DNA of 64,000 nt from Desulfatitalea sp. BRH_c12 (GTDB lineage: Bacteria > Desulfobacterota > Desulfobacteria > Desulfobacterales > Desulfosarcinaceae), in contig LADR01000067.1 in assembly GCA_000961655.1 (NCBI GenBank), positions 84,582 to 148,581 on the forward strand, written 5' to 3'. A model generated the notes under the pieces. The model did no database searches. It had not been told where the DNA came from and worked only from the letters and a program-made list of their open reading frames with translations. Shown in pieces: positions 18,871 to 27,692 of this stretch (the first letter of the stretch is position 1; every line of letters begins with the position of its first letter). The position numbers were made by a program, and so were the translations under genes.

Positions 18871-19547
18871 TTGCCGCCTTGATCGTGGCTGCCGGGCAGG
18901 GCGTGCGCATGGGGTCGCGCCGGCGCAAACAGTACCTGACTCTGGGCGATCGGCCCATTCTGACGCATACCCTCCAGATCTTCGATGGCTGTCGCGCCAT
19001 CGACAGGATCGCGGTTGCCGTGCCGGCGCAAGAGATCGATTTCTGCCGGCGGACTTTGACGGCAGGCATGACATGGCGCGCCCCGATCGCGTGGATTGCG
19101 GGCGGCGAGCGCCGCCAGGATTCGGTGTACAATGGCCTTCAGGCTCTGGGCGCTGAAGACGGCATCGTCCTGATCCACGACGGTGTGCGCCCGTTGATCA
19201 CGGCCGCTTTGATCGAACGATGCATCCAAGGGGCACAGAGATGGGGTGCCTGCATCCCCGTGGTGCCCGTGACCGATACGCTCAAGCGGGTGGGTTCCGA
19301 TGGGACCGTCGAGCGGACCGTTTCCAGGGAGCGGTTGAGTATGGCCCAGACGCCTCAAGCGTTCCGTCTCTCCCTTATCCTGGAGGCGCACCGTCAAGCC
19401 AGACAGAATGATTGGCAGGCCACGGATGACGCATCGCTGGTAGAACGCCTGGGCGCTGGCGTGCATGTGGTTGCCGGCTCCGCGAACAATATCAAAATCA
19501 CTACCCCCGAAGACCTGCGATGGGCGGAAGTTTTGTTGGATTCTTAA
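18867..19547 (+). CDS. ispD: 2-C-methyl-D-erythritol 4-phosphate cytidylyltransferase
   Basis: A 226-residue IspD, which couples CTP to methylerythritol phosphate in the non-mevalonate isoprenoid pathway. The N-terminal nucleotide-binding loop is ALIVAAGQGVRMG with K/R residues at RRRKQYL. The segment VLIHDGVRPLI and the C-terminal TDDASLVE and GSANNIKITTPEDL are diagnostic. Its ATG overlaps the upstream stop as ATGA. No ispF follows; the next gene is convergent. Confidence 0.96.
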   Translation: MIAALIVAAGQGVRMGSRRRKQYLTLGDRPILTHTLQIFDGCRAIDRIAVAVPAQEIDFCRRTLTAGMTWRAPIAWIAGGERRQDSVYNGLQALGAEDGIVLIHDGVRPLITAALIERCIQGAQRWGACIPVVPVTDTLKRVGSDGTVERTVSRERLSMAQTPQAFRLSLILEAHRQARQNDWQATDDASLVERLGAGVHVVAGSANNIKITTPEDLRWAEVLLDS

Positions 19548-19568
19548 ACAATCGACAAATGACCAAAA

Positions 19569-20060
19569 TCAACGAACCCCAAAGTATTCCTTTATCTTTT
19601 CGATAACCTCTTCGGGGGTTTGCGCACTGGACATCGATCCGCGGGCATCCATCCCTTCAAAGCACGATTGCACATCGAAATCCAAGGTGATGACCGGCTT
19701 GCCGTGCTTCAACGCCAAGGCTATCTCGGAAACCGTGCCTGCGCCTCCGCGGCAAGCCACGACGAAATCGCTGCTCAGGACATTGATAGTGTTGCGCGCG
19801 CTGCCCATGCCCGTACATATCGGAATGCGGACAAACGGGCTGGCATCGGCGGTATCGGCATCCGGCAGGACGCCGACCGTCAAACCCCCATTTTCAGCAG
19901 CGCCCCGGGCGGACGCGGCCATGATGCCGGCATTGCGGCCGCCATTGAGCAAAATCCAGCCCTGCGCCGCTATCAGTGCGCCTAATCGGTACGCCTGGCG
20001 ATCACACGCTTTATTGTCCCGGCCGGCGCCCATGACACCGATGATCAAAGGACGCTTCAT
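19569..20060 (-). CDS. LOG-like protein of the TIGR00725 type
   Basis: A 163-residue Rossmann-type protein of the TIGR00725 / lysine-decarboxylase-like group, related to LOG cytokinin-activating phosphoribohydrolases. The phosphate-binding motifs GVMGAGR, LLNGGRNAGIMAAS and the GGAGTVSE motif (PGGxGTxxE-like) are visible. The small size fits the subgroup whose biological substrate is unknown. Its start overlaps the yvcK-like stop by 4 bp, so the two are co-translated. Confidence 0.85.
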   Translation of the reverse strand: MKRPLIIGVMGAGRDNKACDRQAYRLGALIAAQGWILLNGGRNAGIMAASARGAAENGGLTVGVLPDADTADASPFVRIPICTGMGSARNTINVLSSDFVVACRGGAGTVSEIALALKHGKPVITLDFDVQSCFEGMDARGSMSSAQTPEEVIEKIKEYFGVR

Positions 20061-21076
20061 GACCGCTCCCGGGCTTGAAAAAGCGCATGATTGAACATGT
20101 CCTCGAGCAACACGGCCAATTTTTTTGGATCATGCCGCAGAACGACACCATCGGTTTCCAAAAGGTCGCCTATATAGAGAGGGCGCCGGTGCCAATAGGG
20201 AGCGCCGGCGTCCAACACGACGCATTCGGATTTCTGGGCTGCATACATCTTACAGACAGCTTCCGGCGGGGTGTTGCTGTTGTATACAACCCCGTCCACG
20301 CTTCGCCCGACATACTCCTCCAGGCGTTCGACAAAATCCACTGCTCCGAAATTGTGGGTTTCACCAAACTTGGTCATAATGTTCATAATGTAGATCAACC
20401 GGGCAGGGGTTCTACGCAACGCCTCCGCCACGCCGGGAACGATGAGATTGGGAATGATACTGGTATATAAATCGCCTGGGCCCAGCAGGATGACGTCGGC
20501 GCCGGCGATGGCCGATACCACCGGCGGGTAGACATGAATCGCGTCAGAATGGTGCGGCACCAGAAAAACATCCTTGATTTTTTCACGCTGGTTGCCGCGC
20601 GGCATGTCGATGGCCTCTTCACCATAAATGCGGTGGCCATCGGTAAGTTCAGCCACCAGCGTGGCCTGATCGGTGGTTACCGGTAAAATTGTTCCCCTGG
20701 CATCCAGAATTTCACAAAGTGCGGCCACACCGGACGGAAAACTGCCTGTATAGCGTGAAAGCATGGTCAGCAACATGTTGCCGGCGTTGTGTCCGACAAG
20801 GCGCCGGTCTTTGATGAAGCGTTTCTGAAGAATTGTGCGGGCAAACTCCTGATGCGGAGAAAGTGCCACAACGCACTTGAGGATATCGCCAGGCGGAAGA
20901 ATGCCCAGTTCATCGCGCAAGCGGCCGGTGCTGCCGCCGCTGTCCATCATGGAAACCACGGCCGTTATGGCAATGCCTTCTATAGTGCGCAGCCCCGATA
21001 AGAGAGAGAATTGCCCGCTGCCACCTCCAATGGTCACGATCTGCAGGGGATTATCGTCGATCGAGGAACGATTCAT
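20057..21076 (-). CDS. YvcK/CofD-like protein (gluconeogenesis factor family)
   Basis: A 339-residue protein of the YvcK family, which shares the CofD 2-phospholactate transferase fold and binds UDP-sugars. In Bacillus it is needed for growth on gluconeogenic carbon and for cell shape. Marks are the N-terminal IVTIGGGSGQFSLLSGLR, the MDSGGSTGRLRDELG loop, GHNAGNM, GPGDLYTS and NIMTKFGET. It is the first gene of a two-gene unit with the LOG-like protein and is divergent from the reductase. Confidence 0.92.
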   Translation of the reverse strand: MNRSSIDDNPLQIVTIGGGSGQFSLLSGLRTIEGIAITAVVSMMDSGGSTGRLRDELGILPPGDILKCVVALSPHQEFARTILQKRFIKDRRLVGHNAGNMLLTMLSRYTGSFPSGVAALCEILDARGTILPVTTDQATLVAELTDGHRIYGEEAIDMPRGNQREKIKDVFLVPHHSDAIHVYPPVVSAIAGADVILLGPGDLYTSIIPNLIVPGVAEALRRTPARLIYIMNIMTKFGETHNFGAVDFVERLEEYVGRSVDGVVYNSNTPPEAVCKMYAAQKSECVVLDAGAPYWHRRPLYIGDLLETDGVVLRHDPKKLAVLLEDMFNHALFQARERS

Positions 21077-21443
21077 AGGCTCTACTTAATCCTTTACTTT
21101 AAGGTTTGCATGGCGTCCTGCAAAGGATGCGATTGTGCGCGCTCGTCAGCCTGATGAATTCATGTATCCTCCGATATTTCAAGTCAGAAATCAATGCCTG
21201 ACATGGTAGGAGAAAGGCACCCGTATCTCCACTGATGACCAGATTTGACAAAAAGGGGGATTACACCCATCTTATTGCCGTTTGTCTGGTACCTATTTTA
21301 GTATCCATTCAATGCTTGTATGATGAGACTCGACTAATTTGTAACATATAGAGAAATATGGCATCGACAGCATGCCATACTTTAAAAGGAAAAACACCGG
21401 TGTAGCCGGTTCAGGTCGACGATTCGAAACGGAAGGAGTAAGC
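21077..21443. other. Divergent intergenic region, yvcK-like and reductase genes
   Basis: A 367-bp gap between divergent genes. It must contain both promoters. I see no ORF, RNA or strong hairpin that I can support. Confidence 0.5.
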
Positions 21444-23096
21444 ATGGCCCTTGGACATGATCATACCAATCAAGCAGCGGACAATGCACAACAGGCATTC
21501 TTGCAGCAGCTCAAACAGACTTTTGGATCGCTGCCCAATAAGATTCCGATTTTTTTGTTTGTACAGCGCGGCAAGGAAGATGTTTTTGTCGATGCTTGCC
21601 GGCAGGTGATTCGCGCTTTCCGGAGCCTGACCGATAAAATCACGCTCAAGGAATACTATCTCGACCATGAAATGGCGGACAAATGGCGTGTGGACAGTTC
21701 CCCTACGCTGGTGATCGATCCGGATCATTACAACATTCGCTGGATCGGTGCGCCCATGGGAGAGGAAGGCCGTTCATTTCTCGAAGCGATGCTGCTGATC
21801 GGCGCGGGCAAAAGCGATCTGAGCGATCAATCACAGCAAGTTTTGCAGCGTCTGCAAGAGCCGCGCAAGGTGAAGGTATTCGTCAGTCCGACCTGCCCGT
21901 ATTGCCCCCAGCAAGTGGTCAACGGCCTGAAAGCGGCCATTGAAAAACCGGACCTGGTATCGCTGGAGATCATTGATATTCAATGCAGGCCGGATTTGGC
22001 CGAACAATATAACGCCCAAAGCGTTCCGCAAGCCTATGCCAACGATGTTTTGATCGGACAAGGTGCCCAGCAGGAAGAGGTCTTCATGTCTTCTTTGCTC
22101 AAGCTGGAAGCGCAAACCATTTTCATCCCCGAAAGCACCGACAAGGTGGTGGAGACCGACGTTGTGATTGTGGGCGGAGGACCCGCCGGGCTCACAGCTG
22201 GTATCTATACGGTACGCAGTGGTTTGCGAACGGCCGTCGTCGAAAAGGAAGCTTTGGGCGGACAAGTGGCCTTGACGCCGATTGTTGAAAACTACCCGGG
22301 GTTTGCCCAGGTCGGCGGCAAGACGCTGGTGGATATTATGGTCAGCCATGCATTACAGTATGTCCAGATCTTTCAGGGTGAAGAGGTGTTGGACATCAAG
22401 CGCGGCCAACCCATGGAAGTCACCACCACACGCCGTAAATTTCTGACCAAGACCATTTTGCTGGCAACCGGTGCCACCCACCGACATCTGGGCGTGCCCG
22501 GCGAGCAACAATTTTCGGGCCGCGGAGTCAGCTACTGCGCCACTTGCGATGGTCCGCTTTTTAAAGGACGCAAAGTCATCATGGTCGGCGGTGGCAACTC
22601 GGCCGTTACTGAAGCGCTTTATCTTAAGCACATGGGGGTTTCCGTCTCTATCGTGCATCGCCGTGATAAACTGCGCGCCCAGGATGTGCTGACCAATCAG
22701 TTGCAGATCAATGATATCCCGGTGATCTGGAATACCGAGATCAAAGCCATTGAGGGCAAAGAGCGCGTTCAAAAAGTGATCCTTCTGAACAACAAAACCG
22801 GGCAGACGTCCGAGACGCCCGTGGATGGCGTCTTTATCGCTGTCGGGTATCAGCCTTCGGTCGCTTTGGCAGAGAAATTGGGCATCGAGTTGAATGAAGA
22901 TGGGTACATCCGGCACGATGCGTTTCATCGTACCAATATTCCCGGCATCTATTCAGCCGGTGACGTGGAAGGCGGCTACAAGCAGATCGTTACGGCCACC
23001 GGACAAGGGGCCGCTGCGGCCATGACCATTTTCGAGGATCTGATCAATCCTTATTGGAAGCACGACGAACTCGCCGGTGTATTGACCGGCGCTTAA
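21444..23096 (+). CDS. AhpF-like thioredoxin-reductase fusion
   Basis: A 550-residue flavoprotein. Residues about 15-220 form two thioredoxin-like folds: the first has no cysteine pair, and the second has SPTCPYC with C151 and C154. Residues 230-540 are a thioredoxin-reductase module with FAD motif VIVGGGPAGLTAG, redox pair CATC (C365, C368), NADPH motif VGGGNSAVTEA and the C-terminal YSAGDVEGG. The order is that of AhpF, which passes electrons from NAD(P)H via the N-terminal dithiol to a peroxiredoxin. CATC and the NADPH site are more thioredoxin-reductase-like. The partner is not in the window. The ATG at 21444 is chosen because GGAAGGAG lies 5 bases upstream. Confidence 0.87.
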   Translation: MALGHDHTNQAADNAQQAFLQQLKQTFGSLPNKIPIFLFVQRGKEDVFVDACRQVIRAFRSLTDKITLKEYYLDHEMADKWRVDSSPTLVIDPDHYNIRWIGAPMGEEGRSFLEAMLLIGAGKSDLSDQSQQVLQRLQEPRKVKVFVSPTCPYCPQQVVNGLKAAIEKPDLVSLEIIDIQCRPDLAEQYNAQSVPQAYANDVLIGQGAQQEEVFMSSLLKLEAQTIFIPESTDKVVETDVVIVGGGPAGLTAGIYTVRSGLRTAVVEKEALGGQVALTPIVENYPGFAQVGGKTLVDIMVSHALQYVQIFQGEEVLDIKRGQPMEVTTTRRKFLTKTILLATGATHRHLGVPGEQQFSGRGVSYCATCDGPLFKGRKVIMVGGGNSAVTEALYLKHMGVSVSIVHRRDKLRAQDVLTNQLQINDIPVIWNTEIKAIEGKERVQKVILLNNKTGQTSETPVDGVFIAVGYQPSVALAEKLGIELNEDGYIRHDAFHRTNIPGIYSAGDVEGGYKQIVTATGQGAAAAMTIFEDLINPYWKHDELAGVLTGA

Positions 23097-23590
23097 CTGT
23101 GCTTTTGATCTTTATCTTCGGGGGCCAAGAGGGCACTGGTTTCGAGAATGTCCGCCAAAGCATGCAGGGCCAGGTAGTAGCCGTCCGCACCAAGGCCGAC
23201 GATCTGACCGGTGACGATCGCTGCCATCAAAGAGGTGTGCCGAAAAGCCTCGCGTTTGTGGATGTTGGACAGATGCACCTCGATAATGGGTACTGATAGC
23301 ATGGCCAGGGCGTCGCGGATCGCGATGCTGGTGTGCGTGTAGGCGGCTGGATTGATGATGAGCCCATCGATGGTTCCCATTGCTGAATGCAGTTTGTCGA
23401 CAATGGCCCCTTCGTGATTGGATTGAAATACCTGAACGGTCAAGCCCCAACGGGTGCCCGACAGGACCAACTTTGAGTCGATGTCCGCCAACCGGGTGCG
23501 GCCGTAAGTGTCGGGCTCACGCAACCCCAGCATGTTCAGATTGGGGCCGTGAACCACCAGTACCTGCTTGGGTCCGGTTTCAGAGTTCAC
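23093..23590 (-). CDS. aroQ: 3-dehydroquinate dehydratase, type II
   Basis: A 165-residue type II dehydroquinase, the third step of the shikimate pathway. Marks are [17 protein letters not shown] with the catalytic tyrosine, [16 protein letters not shown] and [17 protein letters not shown] with the catalytic histidine. The start is GTG, overlapping the end of rpe by 11 bp on the same strand. The 3' end overlaps the convergent reductase by 4 bp. Confidence 0.96.
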   Translation of the reverse strand: MNSETGPKQVLVVHGPNLNMLGLREPDTYGRTRLADIDSKLVLSGTRWGLTVQVFQSNHEGAIVDKLHSAMGTIDGLIINPAAYTHTSIAIRDALAMLSVPIIEVHLSNIHKREAFRHTSLMAAIVTGQIVGLGADGYYLALHALADILETSALLAPEDKDQKHS

Positions 23591-24251
23591 CGGCTTTCCT
23601 CCGATCTGTGGATTTTAACTGCGCGATGGTTGTCGCGTAATCACTGCTGCCGAAAATCGCCGATCCGGCCACCAACACATCCGCGCCGGCATCGGTCACC
23701 TGCGCGACGGTGTGCTTATTCACGCCGCCATCTATTTCAACCAAGGTCTTCAATTCCTGTTGTTTGATGAGCGCTTTTAAGCGACGGATCTTGTCCAGGC
23801 TCGCTGGAATGAACGCCTGGCCTCCGAAACCTGGATTGACGCTCATGATCAACACAAAATCCAAATCGGCGAGTACCCATTCCAGGGCCGACAACCCCGT
23901 GGCCGGATTGAGCACGGCCCCGGCTTTTGCGCCGGCTTCCTTGATCATGTGGATCGTGCGGTCCAGGTGGACGCAGGTTTCGACCTGGACTGAAATATAG
24001 TCGGCGCCGGCTTTGGCAAAGTCCGTGACATACCGATCGGGGTTTTCGATCATCAGATGCACATCCACGGGCAGTGACGTGGAACGGCGGACCGCTTCGA
24101 CCACCAGGGGGCCCATGGTGATATTGGGTACAAAATGGCCATCCATGACATCGACGTGAATCCAATCGGCGCCGGCCGCCTGAACGGCACGGATTTCGTT
24201 GCCCAATTCCGCAAAATCAGCTGAAAGAATCGAGGGGGCGATCAGTGGCAT
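23580..24251 (-). CDS. rpe: Ribulose-phosphate 3-epimerase
   Basis: A 223-residue TIM-barrel epimerase of the pentose phosphate pathway. Conserved segments are [63 protein letters not shown] and [10 protein letters not shown]. Metal-binding His/Asp residues lie in DVMDGHF and EIDGG. AAAGGAG precedes the ATG. It is the first gene of an rpe-aroQ unit. Confidence 0.96.
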   Translation of the reverse strand: MPLIAPSILSADFAELGNEIRAVQAAGADWIHVDVMDGHFVPNITMGPLVVEAVRRSTSLPVDVHLMIENPDRYVTDFAKAGADYISVQVETCVHLDRTIHMIKEAGAKAGAVLNPATGLSALEWVLADLDFVLIMSVNPGFGGQAFIPASLDKIRRLKALIKQQELKTLVEIDGGVNKHTVAQVTDAGADVLVAGSAIFGSSDYATTIAQLKSTDRRKAGEL

Positions 24252-24531
24252 ATCTGTTCATCTCCTTTGGCATCGTTCATAGGGCACGCATTGTCAAAAC
24301 ACGCGAATCTTGAATAGACCGAATAACGATTGTTGTCAAACCATTGAGCAGGGGCACCCAGGGTAACCGCATTTAAGTATGGGCCGCATTTCAGAAATGG
24401 AACATCGTTTTTCCTCAGGGGCGAACCTTGTGTTTGCCGGGTGTATGACAAAATTCGTTCTTGCCGCTGAAGACCGTGCGTCGACCATGGCGAAAAGATT
24501 CGGCCTACCGCGCAAAGGGTACCGAATTCGA
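24252..24531. other. Gap between rpe and the secretion-cluster tail
   Basis: This 280-bp stretch separates the 3' end of the TPR gene from rpe, both on the minus strand. It should hold the rpe promoter. No gene or clear terminator hairpin is supportable. Confidence 0.4.
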
Positions 24532-25479
24532 TTAGAAAGCGCCATGCCATTGAATCGAGAACGCATCTGAGGAAGACCGTCCAGCGGATTGAAGAGGGCC
24601 GGCGCCGATGACCAGATGTTGTCTGAGTTGTTCGACGAATCCCTGCTTTTGGGCCTGATTGTATTTGTGCGCGCTTGAAACCGCTCCGTAAATATTTGCC
24701 GTGTAAAATCCGAGCCCCACAATTGAAATCAGCCCACCCAACGCATTGAGGTCGTTGTCGAAAGATTCGTAAGCTGCCCAGAACAGGCCGCCATTGACCA
24801 CCAAAGCGGCCAGCCCATCTTGATAGCGGCCAGTGTACATCTGGCCCGCGCCCGGAAAAATGGAGAGAGCGCCGGCGAGTTTGGGATTTTTCTCCGGCAG
24901 ATGGTCCGCGCGGTCAAGTTCGCTTTCAAGCGCTTCAACCTGCAAATCGCGACTGCCTGCAGGTGAAACACGTGCCAGGATATCTTTTGCTTTGGTCCAG
25001 TCCATTTGCTCGATGTGAATCCATGCAATCCGCACATGGGCGCGATCCTTGACCGTGGTCCGTTCGGTGCGGCCAATGAGAGTGTTCAAGATGGACACTG
25101 CCTGATCCGGGTTGCTGAGCATCAGATAACTTTCGGCCGCCATGAAGTAGGCATCCTCAAGCAGGGGCGTCTGCACACCGCTTTGAATGAGCGTGCCAAA
25201 GCGCTGCAGGGCAGCCATGCTGTCTCCAGCACGCAGCAAAGCTTCGCCGGCTTTGAATAGGGCTGTCTCGCGGTTGGGGGCCTCCGGGAAGAAAAAAAGA
25301 AAGCGGTCGTACTCTTCGGCCGCACGCTGAAATTGACCTTCCTCGAAGAGTTGCTGCGCATACTGAAATTGCTTTTGCGCATCGATAATCAACCACGCCG
25401 AATCCGCCATCGCCAACGGAACGGCCAGTGAAAAAAGGACGGTGATCAGCACGGCAAGAGAATTCAGATGCTTGTGCAT
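24532..25479 (-). CDS. TPR protein with C-terminal membrane segments
   Basis: A 315-residue protein with a signal peptide or N-terminal anchor (LAVLITVLFSLAVPLAMADS) and about five TPR-like helix pairs from residue 35 to 190 (FQYAQQLFEEGQFQRAAEEYDRFL type). A C-terminal module then starts with SIFPGAGQMYTGRYQDGL, followed by two hydrophobic spans. The PGAGQ module is common in envelope proteins that sit next to yidD. The start at 25479 is two bases after the YidD stop (TGA-C-ATG), so they are translationally linked. It may form an envelope assembly factor with the YidD-like protein; this is an inference. Confidence 0.65.
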   Translation of the reverse strand: MHKHLNSLAVLITVLFSLAVPLAMADSAWLIIDAQKQFQYAQQLFEEGQFQRAAEEYDRFLFFFPEAPNRETALFKAGEALLRAGDSMAALQRFGTLIQSGVQTPLLEDAYFMAAESYLMLSNPDQAVSILNTLIGRTERTTVKDRAHVRIAWIHIEQMDWTKAKDILARVSPAGSRDLQVEALESELDRADHLPEKNPKLAGALSIFPGAGQMYTGRYQDGLAALVVNGGLFWAAYESFDNDLNALGGLISIVGLGFYTANIYGAVSSAHKYNQAQKQGFVEQLRQHLVIGAGPLQSAGRSSSDAFSIQWHGAF

Positions 25480-25480
25480 G

Positions 25481-25861
25481 TCATTTTTTATCCCACCAAA
25501 AGGTGTTGGAAGCCAGTGGGTCATAAGCTCTGCGCACGCCTTTGACCCTTATCGGTGTGGCCAACCTGGTTTCATCCCGCCCGCAGCGCATCAGTCGGTC
25601 GCTGGTCAGCAGCCATCCTTTGATCACACCATGTTGTTCGAACGCCTGCGCGGCATAATGAGAACATCCCGGATACATGGCGCAGCGGTCGCCATCGGCC
25701 TTGGATATGATTTTCTGGAACAAACCAATAGGCGACCCCCATGCGGGCGTATTCATGGTCATGGGTACGGATACGACATCATCGGCCTGCACGGGGCCGA
25801 CGCCAAGCGCGCATATGCATAGGACTATCGCCAGCCCAATGGCTGGTTTAAAACGTGACAT
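25481..25861 (-). CDS. YidD-like membrane protein insertion efficiency factor, with signal peptide
   Basis: A 126-residue protein whose middle matches YidD: RCAMYPGCSHYAAQAFEQHGVIKG with the conserved CxxxPxCSxYAxxA pattern, then SDRLMRCGRDE. Classic YidD is about 70-85 residues, starts with an amphipathic helix and works at the cytoplasmic side of YidC. This one has a clear N-terminal signal sequence (AIGLAIVLCICALGVGPVQA) and an extra leader of about 40 residues. That predicts a periplasmic location or a membrane anchor. It follows the T2SS cluster and is coupled to the TPR gene. The name is by family similarity; function in YidC insertion is not assured. Confidence 0.75.
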   Translation of the reverse strand: MSRFKPAIGLAIVLCICALGVGPVQADDVVSVPMTMNTPAWGSPIGLFQKIISKADGDRCAMYPGCSHYAAQAFEQHGVIKGWLLTSDRLMRCGRDETRLATPIRVKGVRRAYDPLASNTFWWDKK

Positions 25862-25949
25862 CTGGCTGGAACTCCTTGTTTCAAGGTGGACGCTAACCCG
25901 ATTCCAATCATAGAAGCGCGCTGGCCGTTAAATAGCGGACGAAAGACAA

Positions 25950-27683
25950 CTACTTCTGGGTGACGCGGATCACTTCTTCAATGCTGGTGATACCACGCAA
26001 GACTTTTTCGATACCATCGCGCCGTAGCGTCACCATACCTTGCTTCAAAGCCTCCTGTTTGATCTGGTAGGCATCGAAGGTGCGCTGCACCAGGGACTTG
26101 AGTTTGTTGTCCATCAGCATGATTTCATAGATGCCGATACGCCCGCGATAACCGGTGTTGAAACACTGGTCGCAGCCTTTGGGCCGGTAAAAGGTGTATT
26201 TACCCAAACGATCGGGTCTGACCCCTAATGACTGAAGCGTCATGTCGGGTTTGTAAGCTTCCTTGCAATGCTCGCACAGGACGCGTACCAGGCGTTGGGC
26301 GATCACCGCCAACAGGGAAGAAGAGAGCAGAAAGGGCTCGATACCGATATCCACAAGCCGCGTGATGGCTCCGGCCGAATCGTTGGTATGCAGCGTCGAG
26401 AAGACCAAATGGCCGGTCAGGGCGGACTGTACGGCAATTTCGGCTGTTTCGCGGTCACGGATTTCGCCGATCAGAATGACATCCGGATCCTGGCGTACGA
26501 TGGAGCGCAGGCCGCGTGAAAAGGTCAAATCGATTTTGGGGTTGACCTGGATCTGGCTGATGCCTTTGAGCTGATACTCTACCGGGTCTTCGATAGTGAT
26601 AATGTTGATGTCCGACGTATTGATCGAGGAGAGCACCGCGTATAACGATGTGGTCTTGCCACTACCGGTCGGCCCGGTCACCAGGATGATGCCGTTGGGT
26701 GAACTGACCAGATCCTTGAGTTGTTTGAGTTGGGCCGGCGAAAGCCCGATTTCGCTCAAATCGAACACCGAGCTGGATTTGTTCAGCAGGCGCATAACCA
26801 CGCGTTCGCCGAAAGTGGTCGGCAATGTGGAGACGCGCACATCAATCATCTGCGTTCCGATTTTAACTTCAAAGCGGCCGTCTTGAGGCAATCGTTTTTC
26901 AGCGATATTGAGCTTGGACATGACCTTGATGCGCGAGGTCAGGGCCGGCTGAATCCATTTGGGCGGCGAGAGCAAATCGTACAGAATGCCGTCCACACGG
27001 TAACGTATTTTAAAGCTATCCTGATAGGGTTCGATGTGAATATCGCTGGCCCGCGCTTTAATCGATTGTGACAGAACATGGTTGACCAGTTTGATAATCG
27101 GTGCATCGCTGGCATCTTCGAGCAGATCGGCGGTATCTTCGATCTGGCTGATGATGTCGTTCTCATCCTCCATGTCCTGCACGAGTTGCTGGGCCGAATC
27201 CTTGTTCAAGTCGAAAGCCAGGTTGATTGCGGCCAGTATGGCCTGGCGGGTGGACAGAACCGTTTTGTAGGATGTAAGGCCCAACAGTCGCGTCAGATCG
27301 TCCACGGCATTGAAATCACTGGGATCGTTGACGGCGATAATGAATACGGAATCCTCTGAGTGGGCTTGCCGCGCCTCCAACGCACCGCTCTGGGAGGTGG
27401 GGTTGGGAACCGAAAGCGGCACCATGTGATGTCTTTTTAAGAATTGTATCGAGACCTTTTTGGAAAATTCACTGCCCATGATATTTTCCATAGGCAATTC
27501 GGGCCAGAAAGGAATTTCATACTGCATGCTCAATGCTTCGAGCAGCTGGGTTTCTGAAATCGCCTGTCGTTGCACCAGAATATCTCCCAACCGGCCGCCT
27601 TTTTCTTGCTGCAGGTGGCGCGCGTCGGACAGGGCGTCGTCGGGCAATTTGAAACGATGTTTAAGTATATGGGACAGTTCCAT
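25950..27683 (-). CDS. gspE: Type II secretion ATPase GspE
   Basis: A 577-residue secretion ATPase that powers pseudopilus assembly at the inner membrane. The N-terminal T2SSE domain (LGDILVQRQAISETQLLEAL) is followed by the ATPase: IHIEPYQ, Walker A GPTGSGKTT, Asp box IITIEDPVE, Walker B LIGEIRDRETAEIA and the His box. The zinc-binding loop CEHC...CDQC near residues 480-520 is intact, as in true GspE. It is the last gsp gene, separated from gspD by 9 bp. Confidence 0.96.
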   Translation of the reverse strand: MELSHILKHRFKLPDDALSDARHLQQEKGGRLGDILVQRQAISETQLLEALSMQYEIPFWPELPMENIMGSEFSKKVSIQFLKRHHMVPLSVPNPTSQSGALEARQAHSEDSVFIIAVNDPSDFNAVDDLTRLLGLTSYKTVLSTRQAILAAINLAFDLNKDSAQQLVQDMEDENDIISQIEDTADLLEDASDAPIIKLVNHVLSQSIKARASDIHIEPYQDSFKIRYRVDGILYDLLSPPKWIQPALTSRIKVMSKLNIAEKRLPQDGRFEVKIGTQMIDVRVSTLPTTFGERVVMRLLNKSSSVFDLSEIGLSPAQLKQLKDLVSSPNGIILVTGPTGSGKTTSLYAVLSSINTSDINIITIEDPVEYQLKGISQIQVNPKIDLTFSRGLRSIVRQDPDVILIGEIRDRETAEIAVQSALTGHLVFSTLHTNDSAGAITRLVDIGIEPFLLSSSLLAVIAQRLVRVLCEHCKEAYKPDMTLQSLGVRPDRLGKYTFYRPKGCDQCFNTGYRGRIGIYEIMLMDNKLKSLVQRTFDAYQIKQEALKQGMVTLRRDGIEKVLRGITSIEEVIRVTQK

Positions 27684-27692
27684 GATAATTCG

